From: CALMEH01 sp031409875
Lineage (GTDB): Bacteria > Acidobacteriota > Blastocatellia > Pyrinomonadales > Pyrinomonadaceae
Assembly (NCBI GenBank): GCA_031409875.1
Contig: JANNYB010000055.1
Location: 1 to 9,590, forward strand
Direction of reading: 5' to 3'
Length of the DNA: 9,590 bases
The position numbers were made by a program, and so were the translations under genes. Under the pieces are notes generated by a model. It ran no database searches and was not told where the DNA came from. It worked only from the letters and a program-made list of their open reading frames with translations. The stretch's first letter is position 1; each line of letters begins with the position of its first letter. Shown here one piece after another: positions 4,674 through 9,590 of the stretch.

Positions 4674-6404
4674 ATGAAGAAAAGAAGAAACAGAGAAAAT
4701 GAAAAAGGCGCGGCGATGATCGCGGTTTTGATGATTTCGCTGCTATTGCTCGTGGCGAGCGGCGGTTTGATTCTCGAAGCCTCGATGAATACGACCAACG
4801 TGAGCGATGCAACCGCCGAAAATCAAGCGTATAATGCGGCGGAAAGCGGCATTCAATCGGCAGTTAATATTCTACGCGGCAACGTGCTTTTAACTGGAAC
4901 AAGTCGTCTTGACACGACAAAGGCTTCGACCGATCCGGCAAATCGTATAGATTTTCGCAAAGCCGTAAAATTGTCGAGTTCGAATATGTCGAGCGACGCT
5001 TCGGGCGATGCGCGGCTTTCGCGTTGGATGAGTTACAATTATCCGACCAATTCGATTACCGGCACGCGAATTACGCTCGGCAGCGACACATACACCACTC
5101 AAAACGGCTATGCTTACAGCGTAACTGTAAGTGACCCGGACAACACGGGCGAAATTCTTTCTTTCAACACGGTCGGAACGATTTACGATAAAAACGACAC
5201 AACTAACAGATGGAAGCCATCGGTAACTGTCGGCGTATCGCCGGCTACCGCAACGATTTCATATACTTCTGCTTCCATCCAGAATTTGGATGTAGTTTCC
5301 GGTGCGTCAGACACAAACATCGGCAGTTTTACGATTTCTTCCGCAACTACGGCAGCCGTCGTCATTAGCGAAGACGTGCGTTTTCAGATAAACGTCAAAA
5401 TGTCTGCGCCTTACACGGCAACCAGAACGATTCGCGGTTCAATCAAAGCGGGAACATATCTGGCTGGTGCAAATATTCCTTTTCGGTTTGATTCTTCAAT
5501 ATATCAATTAATGGGCAGCACGATGTCAATCAGCAATCTGACTTCAAACCAATTAAACGTCGTCAGAGGTGCGACAACGACTATTGCCGTTAATATGACG
5601 CAAGCCGAGCCTTATCGCGTAGTCGTGCGTTCGACCGGCTACGGTCCGCGCGGCGCAACCAAAGTTTTAGAAGCGACAATCCAGAAAAATTTCTTTAACG
5701 GTTTGACCGCGCCCGCCACGCTTACTCTGGTTGGACCGGCGGGACCGGGCTATGTTTTTGAATCGGGAAATTCGCAAAACGTAACCTACTCAGGCGACGA
5801 TATTGCGTCAAACGTCCTAATTCCGCCCGTAGGCACGACAAATGATACGAACTTAGCCGTTGTTGAGGGTCAACTTTGTCTGACCTGTAAGCCGAATACT
5901 GTCGGCAGTCCGTCAAATATCAATTCGGAATTACCCGAATGGCTGAAATCGCCGCAAGATTTGGACAATTTGATTCAAAACTTAAAGCAGGTTGCCAGAT
6001 CATCGGGGCGATATTATGCCGGCGGAGAAGAACCACCCGATTTGGGAAATAACGCAACGGCAATGGGCATCACGTTTGTTGACGGCGATTTGGCAATGGC
6101 TGGTCAAGGCGGTGGTTTGCTGGTTGTTACCGGAAAACTGACGTTCAGAGGCGGATTCGATTTCAACGGTTTGATTATCGTTATAGGCGAAGACGGATTA
6201 GACAGACGCGGCGGCGGAAATGGACTTTTGCAAGGCAACATCGTTATTGCGCCTTACGATCCGACCAATTTGAATGCCGGATTTAAGTCGCCGAAATATG
6301 ATATTTCGGGCGGTGGTAATTCGGAAATCCGTTATAATTCGAGCAGTTTTGCTAACGGAATGACCGCAGTCAGCAACTTTGTTTTAGGCGTTGCCGAAAA
6401 ATAA
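4674..6404 (+). CDS. Very large PilX-like protein
   Basis: The 576-residue product (581 from the TTG at 4659) starts with a basic leader and the hydrophobic segment EKGAAMIAVLMISLLLLVAS. It then reads AENQAYNAAESGIQSAVNIL, the pattern of the PilX N-terminal family, in which Ala/Glu-Ser-Gly residues follow the helix. PilX proteins are usually about 200 residues, so roughly 370 extra residues are present here. The middle is beta-rich and Ser/Thr-rich. A short collagen-like GPAGPG lies near residue 355, a C-x-x-C pair near 402-405, and a Gly-rich stretch with repeated hydrophobic strands (GGGLLVVTGKLTFRGGF, then LIIVIGEDG) near 478-512. The C-terminus NSEIRYNSSSFANGMTAVSN resembles that of long PilX-like proteins of unknown role. 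It is the last gene of the pseudopilin operon and is followed by a hairpin. It may form a tip or surface domain (inference). Confidence 0.75.
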   Translation: MKKRRNRENEKGAAMIAVLMISLLLLVASGGLILEASMNTTNVSDATAENQAYNAAESGIQSAVNILRGNVLLTGTSRLDTTKASTDPANRIDFRKAVKLSSSNMSSDASGDARLSRWMSYNYPTNSITGTRITLGSDTYTTQNGYAYSVTVSDPDNTGEILSFNTVGTIYDKNDTTNRWKPSVTVGVSPATATISYTSASIQNLDVVSGASDTNIGSFTISSATTAAVVISEDVRFQINVKMSAPYTATRTIRGSIKAGTYLAGANIPFRFDSSIYQLMGSTMSISNLTSNQLNVVRGATTTIAVNMTQAEPYRVVVRSTGYGPRGATKVLEATIQKNFFNGLTAPATLTLVGPAGPGYVFESGNSQNVTYSGDDIASNVLIPPVGTTNDTNLAVVEGQLCLTCKPNTVGSPSNINSELPEWLKSPQDLDNLIQNLKQVARSSGRYYAGGEEPPDLGNNATAMGITFVDGDLAMAGQGGGLLVVTGKLTFRGGFDFNGLIIVIGEDGLDRRGGGNGLLQGNIVIAPYDPTNLNAGFKSPKYDISGGGNSEIRYNSSSFANGMTAVSNFVLGVAEK

Positions 6405-6411
6405 ATTTTAT

Positions 6412-6449
6412 CGGAGCGCACGGCGGCTTATCGTGCGCTCCGACTTTTT
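6412..6449 (+). terminator. Hairpin with T5 closing the pilus operon (palindrome family B)
   Basis: CGGAGCGCAC (6412-6421) and GTGCGCTCCG (6433-6442) are a perfect 10-bp stem with an 11-base loop, followed by AC and T5. It lies 7 bases after the PilX-like stop. It works on paper as an intrinsic terminator. Its right arm and tail, GCGCTCCGACTTTTTGCGTC, closely resemble those of the palindrome at 7117-7197, so it is also a member of a dispersed repeat family. Confidence 0.7.
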
Positions 6450-6477
6450 GCGTCAAGCATTTTACAGAGAAGAAGAT

Positions 6478-7113
6478 ATGATTTCTAAAATTATTATTTC
6501 TATTTTACTTTTTTCAATGGCGGCGGGTTTCTCAGCCTGCACGAGTGTTCGTTCCAAACCGTTAAAAGAAATTGTTTTCGACGACAAGAACACCACCGGC
6601 GAAATATCCATCACCAATGAAGATTTACAGCAGTCGTCAATTTCTAATTCGGCGGACGAGAAAATCGAACAATCCCAAACTCTAAGCGATAAATCCGAAC
6701 TCGAAACGCGATATGACGCTTACGGTAACAAAATCGAAACGCGCCGTTTCAAAAATCATACGCTGGTTGATATTGTTGTCGTGCGAACTGCGACCAACAA
6801 AATTAAACAGATTTTCGTCTATGGTTTCGGCGACGTAGTTTCGATGCCGGAAGATTTTGCCTCGACCGCGTTGAGCGCGTCATCAGACGAAATCGCCAAT
6901 TCCGCCGGACTCAAAACAACACGCCCGTTCAAATCAGACTTCACGATTATTGCACCGACACCGATTCCGGCTGGAACGCCGACGCAAATTCGCCCCGTAA
7001 TCCAACCGACACCGCAAATTCAAATCGAAGAAACGGAAAAACCGCAAATTCAGTCGGAAGAAACCGAAAAACCTGTGAACGAAACGCAAATTCGTCAATC
7101 CGACAAAGATTAG
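6478..7113 (+). CDS. Predicted lipoprotein of unknown function
   Basis: Not recognised. The 211-residue product starts with MISKIIISILLFSMAAGFSA and then Cys21. This is a lipoprotein-type signal, although Phe at -3 of the lipobox (FSAC) is not the preferred residue. The mature part is hydrophilic, with an isolated phrase YDAYGNKIETRRF (residues 79-91) reminiscent of a YD repeat. The C-terminal third is Pro/Thr- and Glu-rich: APTPIP, TPTQIRP, QPTPQIQ and a repeated EETEKP (twice, 11 residues apart). Such a tail is probably disordered. The ATG at 6478 is preceded by AGAGAAGAAG, a good ribosome site; the frame is open further upstream to 6391 but that would cross the hairpin. It follows the pilus operon in the same direction after a terminator-like hairpin, so expression may be separate or by read-through. 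A link to the pilus is only suggested by position. Confidence 0.65.
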   Translation: MISKIIISILLFSMAAGFSACTSVRSKPLKEIVFDDKNTTGEISITNEDLQQSSISNSADEKIEQSQTLSDKSELETRYDAYGNKIETRRFKNHTLVDIVVVRTATNKIKQIFVYGFGDVVSMPEDFASTALSASSDEIANSAGLKTTRPFKSDFTIIAPTPIPAGTPTQIRPVIQPTPQIQIEETEKPQIQSEETEKPVNETQIRQSDKD

Positions 7114-7116
7114 TAT

Positions 7117-7197
7117 GGAGCGCGAACGGCTCGTCCGCCGGTAAATTGTTTTTTTGACACACGCGGAAAAGCCGTCCGCGCTCCGACTGTTACGTCA
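7117..7197. repeat. Large palindrome between convergent genes (family B)
   Basis: GGAGCGCGAACGGCT (7117-7131) and AGCCGTCCGCGCTCC (7170-7184) are 15-bp inverted arms with one mismatch. The 38-base loop contains T7 (7149-7155). The right arm is followed by GACTGTTACGTCAA, similar to GACTTTTTGCGTCAA after the hairpin at 6412. It starts 3 bases after the lipoprotein stop and ends 8 bases before the stop of the minus-strand gene at 7205. It may act as a shared terminator or mRNA 3' end for both. Confidence 0.7.
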
Positions 7198-7204
7198 ATG
7201 GTGC

Positions 7205-8050
7205 TTATCTGCCTACAAAACGATAAACTATTACACCGCTGATTTTAGCGTGTTTTCCGCAAACGATGAATGGTTCAAATTTTGAATCTTTCGCGGCAGA
7301 TTCGGCATATGGAAAGAATCTGTTGTTGCCTGAGATGGCTTTTGCTGAAATTACTTTGCCTGATTCGTCTATGATAACTCTGACGTTAATTTCTACGGCG
7401 TTAAAAACTTTAACGCCCGAAGGAAAAAGCGGTTTGGCTAATTTGACGGCTCTGCCGTTCAAAATCATATCGCTATCCCAGTCAATCATAAAATCGGGTT
7501 TTTGGCGATTCAAATTTTCAAAGCGGAAAGAATCGAGCAGATTTTTCCAAATCGCGTCGGATTTTGAACTTTCCGCATCATCGCGCAAATAAATAAAATT
7601 GAAAAATTTCTGATTTAAAGCCAAATAAAAAATATCGGCGGTGCTTGAATTTTTGTCGTAGAATCCGGTAATTCTTGTGCCGGGAATCGGGATATTTTCA
7701 ATCTGCGTGCAGGTTTCATTTCTCTTAGCTTTGCCCGTTTGATTAAAACGCATATAAATTTTATCGGATAAAAATTGTGAAGTTTGAGTTTTGATTTGAG
7801 CGAAAATATCGCCTGAAGGAACTTTTGTGTCGTAGGAAACTATCATTATCAGAACATTTCCCGACGGCGGCACAAGGTTAAATTGCTGAACGTCATTCGA
7901 GGATTTGTCAATCAATTTCCAGTCGGCGGGATAATCAAAACTAAACTCTTTTTGAGTCAAAGTTTTATTATTTTGAGATACGACATCTTGCGCGAAAACG
8001 GATACCGCGCAGATTAAAAAAATAAAAAATATTGCTGAAATTAATTTCAT
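7205..8050 (-). CDS. Exported protein with PsbP/DcrB-like and TonB C-terminal domains
   Basis: The 281-residue product starts with a Sec signal peptide (MKLISAIFFIFLICAVSVFA, cleavage before Gln21). Residues 35-177 (FSFDYPADWKLIDK and the final IWKNLLDSFRFEN) fit the PsbP/DcrB-like fold found in many exported bacterial proteins. Residues 205-279 fit a TonB C-terminal domain: KPLFPSGVKVFNAVEINV, then IIDESGKVISAKAISGNNRF, AESAAKDSKFEPF and a last beta strand GVIVYRF. Classical TonB is anchored by an uncleaved N-terminal helix and a Pro-rich spacer. This protein instead has a cleavable-looking signal and no spacer, so energy transduction is unlikely and a periplasmic or cell-surface role is more plausible (inference). 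It lies four bases after the amidotransferase gene and probably shares its transcript. Confidence 0.7.
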   Translation of the reverse strand: MKLISAIFFIFLICAVSVFAQDVVSQNNKTLTQKEFSFDYPADWKLIDKSSNDVQQFNLVPPSGNVLIMIVSYDTKVPSGDIFAQIKTQTSQFLSDKIYMRFNQTGKAKRNETCTQIENIPIPGTRITGFYDKNSSTADIFYLALNQKFFNFIYLRDDAESSKSDAIWKNLLDSFRFENLNRQKPDFMIDWDSDMILNGRAVKLAKPLFPSGVKVFNAVEINVRVIIDESGKVISAKAISGNNRFFPYAESAAKDSKFEPFIVCGKHAKISGVIVYRFVGR

Positions 8051-8054
8051 TTCA

Positions 8055-8993
8055 TTATTTCTTTTTATGTTTCAAAGCTAATTTCAAAAAGTTCTCGAAC
8101 AAAATGCGTCCGTCGCGTGATTCGTTTTGGTGTTGCCAGCGCGTCGGGTTTTTGCTCCAATCTTCAAACGATTTTTCGAGGTGAAATTGGACGCAATAGA
8201 TAAGTTGTCCGTGATTATTTCTGACCATCATTTGATTTTTGCAAAGGTATGATGTCGCCAACAATTTAAAGCCTTCGGGAACGCCTTCGACTTGCAGACC
8301 GTGATTTTGCCAAACGCGCAAAATGTCGTCTTGCAAAGTGTAATCTTGCCAAACGCGGCTTTCTTTGCTGTTATCATTTTTGGCAACGCCCGCGAAAATC
8401 GGGTCGTTCGTATCGGTAATTTTGACGAAACGATATTGATATTCGACAACGCGCCCGTCGCGTTTTTCCTGCGGCGCAAAATGGTCGAGCGTCGTTAATT
8501 TTCCACCGAAACACATTGCCACAAGTTGATGCGCTCCGCAGATTGCCAGCACGGGAATTTTCGTTTTTGCCAGAAAATTCGTGGCTTTTTCGATGTGTTC
8601 GGGATTGTAATAATCGAAATCGGAAAAAGTCCCGCTCATCACGATAGCATCCGGGTTAAACGCTTCGGCGGCTTCGGCGATTTCGGAAAGATGCACGGTC
8701 AAAACCTTCGGATTTTTAACGAGCCGCAAAACATTTCGCGCAATATTGTTGCACGCCATACCCGAAACCATATTTTCAAACCGCAGACGCTTTTTCGTTC
8801 CGCCGATGTCGAGTTCTTCACGCGCCACGTCGGACATATCCGTTTCGTAACGCAAAAGATCATTGACGATTAAAACCTTCGCGTGAGAAATTTTCTTCTC
8901 GATGGCTTCATAGCGGCAAAAAGGTTGTTTGCTGTAAGGAAACGGCAAATTTGCGGTTTCTGCTTTTTTTGAAATTGTTCCTGCGTCTAACAT
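8055..8993 (-). CDS. Class I glutamine amidotransferase-like protein
   Basis: The family hydrolyses glutamine (or a gamma-glutamyl substrate) with a Cys-His-Glu triad. Residues about 38-305 form the domain. The nucleophile elbow reads PVLAICGAHQLVAMCFGG with Cys152. The second half has the family's VWQNHGLQV (228-235), and the His-x-Glu pair is in YCVQFHLEKS (His271 and Glu273). The triad is thus complete. The elbow ICGAHQ has one extra residue compared with the common C-x-G-H-Q, placing the protein in a divergent branch. The length is 312 residues, with about 37 residues before the domain that look unlike a signal peptide, so it is probably cytoplasmic. No synthetase partner domain is attached. 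The start ATG at 8993 has only a weak ribosome site (AAATAAAAAGT). The acceptor substrate cannot be read from the sequence. Confidence 0.8.
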   Translation of the reverse strand: MLDAGTISKKAETANLPFPYSKQPFCRYEAIEKKISHAKVLIVNDLLRYETDMSDVAREELDIGGTKKRLRFENMVSGMACNNIARNVLRLVKNPKVLTVHLSEIAEAAEAFNPDAIVMSGTFSDFDYYNPEHIEKATNFLAKTKIPVLAICGAHQLVAMCFGGKLTTLDHFAPQEKRDGRVVEYQYRFVKITDTNDPIFAGVAKNDNSKESRVWQDYTLQDDILRVWQNHGLQVEGVPEGFKLLATSYLCKNQMMVRNNHGQLIYCVQFHLEKSFEDWSKNPTRWQHQNESRDGRILFENFLKLALKHKKK

Positions 8994-9049
8994 ACTTTTT
9001 ATTTAAACTCGTAATCGTTCCGACTTACCATTTTAAGAAATTGTAACCC

Positions 9050-9160
9050 TAAAAGTAAAAGGTAAAAAGGTAAAAGGTAAAAAAGTAAAGGTAAAAAGGA
9101 AAAGGTAAAAGGGTAAATTAAGAAGACGACTTTACCCTTTTACCCTTTCCCTTTTACCTT
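9050..9160. repeat. GGTAAAA-type tandem tract with long inverted arms
   Basis: The segment 9050-9117 consists of short irregular units of the type (A)AGGTAAAA, about eight copies with length variation in the A-runs. The last 30 bases (9088-9117) are inverted at 9131-9160 with 28 of 30 matches, separated by 13 bases. The right arm directly abuts the stop codon (9161-9163) of the minus-strand gene. On the minus-strand transcript the two mismatches become G-U pairs, giving an almost continuous 30-bp stem. It could end or stabilise the upstream transcript. It fills most of the 167-base gap between two minus-strand genes. Confidence 0.8.
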
Positions 9161-9590
9161 CTATTTCCTTTGTTTCGTGCTTTGCTTAAATTCCGGCATT
9201 AGCGAACCTGCGCCGATTTCTTCGATTTCGGTGCGGATTTCCTTTATCAAAGCCGAACGCAATCTCCCGCGTGCGCTGGCAATTTTATCATTTACCGATT
9301 CTTCAAAAAGCAAAATTATTTTGTGCCACGAAGATTCGAGTTCGTCCGCTAAATGCGAGATTTTTGTAATATCGTAAGGCACGGCGATTTCTTTACAACC
9401 GATTCTGGCAAAAATCTGCAAATATCTCGCGGTTGATAAATCGGGACAAGCGAAGCGATTATTCTCGACTTTTAATTCGATTCCAAGTAATGTGTGTTGA
9501 ATATCAGCACGATTTTCTTTCGGCGGAACTTCCAAATGATAAGCCCGTGTGCGCTGTGTGCGAACTTTCTCGCGGTAAATCGCGGCAAGC
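9161..9590 (-). CDS. Protein of unknown function, C-terminal part (runs off right edge)
   Basis: Not recognised. The minus-strand frame is open from the right edge (9590) to the TAG at 9161-9163, giving 142 visible residues plus the stop. The 5' end is outside the window. A TTG at 9535 is a possible in-window start, but the frame continues upstream as YREKVRTQRTRAYHLEVPPK with codon use like the rest, so it is more likely internal. The protein is charged and soluble: no membrane segment, with likely helices in ISHLADELESSWHKIILLF and in a basic/acidic stretch ending RTEIEEIGAGSLMPEF. A conserved-looking phrase FACPDLSTARYLQIFARIGC lies near the middle of the visible part. It is followed by the GGTAAAA inverted repeat and then the amidotransferase gene in the same direction, so a common operon is possible but interrupted by that structure. 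Confidence 0.5.
   Translation of the reverse strand, partial: LAAIYREKVRTQRTRAYHLEVPPKENRADIQHTLLGIELKVENNRFACPDLSTARYLQIFARIGCKEIAVPYDITKISHLADELESSWHKIILLFEESVNDKIASARGRLRSALIKEIRTEIEEIGAGSLMPEFKQSTKQRK

Noticed and set aside
6391..6477. Upstream extension of the lipoprotein gene to the TTG at 6391
   Set aside because: It would overlap the PilX-like stop and translate through the hairpin. The ATG at 6478 has a ribosome site and starts the lipoprotein signal.
8228..8873. Plus- and minus-strand open frames inside the amidotransferase gene
   Set aside because: They overlap a gene with an intact catalytic triad and show only low-complexity composition.

Overview
The window looks like an accessory stretch of a moderate-GC, Gram-negative-type chromosome. 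The style suggests the Acidobacteriota, perhaps Blastocatellia: minor pseudopilins with Thr-Pro linkers, YD-repeat (Rhs) relics, a TonB-C domain on a small exported protein, and many GC-rich intergenic palindromes. This assignment is an inference from style, not from a marker gene.

Left third (1-2300), a graveyard. It holds the end of a DDE transposase (minus strand, running off the left edge), a nested palindrome at its junction, and a decayed YD-repeat (Rhs-type) gene with frameshifts and stop codons. Next comes a short pseudopilin gene whose 3' part is missing. It is joined, out of frame, to the C-terminal part of a YbdK/GCS2-type carboxylate-amine ligase, followed by a clear terminator. 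Nothing here except possibly the short pseudopilin looks functional.

Centre (2550-6450), the main intact system. A good promoter precedes four tightly packed plus-strand genes, each with a type IV prepilin-like N-terminus: a FimT/GspH-like protein with a Thr/Pro stalk and Cys-rich tail, a PilV-like, a PilW-like, and a very large PilX-like protein. A hairpin followed by T5 closes the set. In the type IV pilus family such proteins form the minor-pilin priming complex at the pilus tip. No PilY1, major pilin or assembly ATPase is present in the window. The stalked pseudopilin and the large PilX-like protein are therefore candidates for tip or surface functions (inference). A predicted lipoprotein of unknown function follows.

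Right third (7200-9590), all on the minus strand. A partial gene of unknown function enters from the right edge. It is followed by a GGTAAAA-repeat region forming a long inverted repeat, then a class I glutamine amidotransferase, then an exported two-domain protein (PsbP/DcrB-like plus TonB-C) four bases downstream. The lipoprotein and the TonB-C gene converge on a large palindrome.

I see no CRISPR array, tRNA, rRNA or complete insertion sequence. The most notable points are the pseudopilin operon with unusual members, the pilin/ligase junction, and two families of short palindromes, each present twice.
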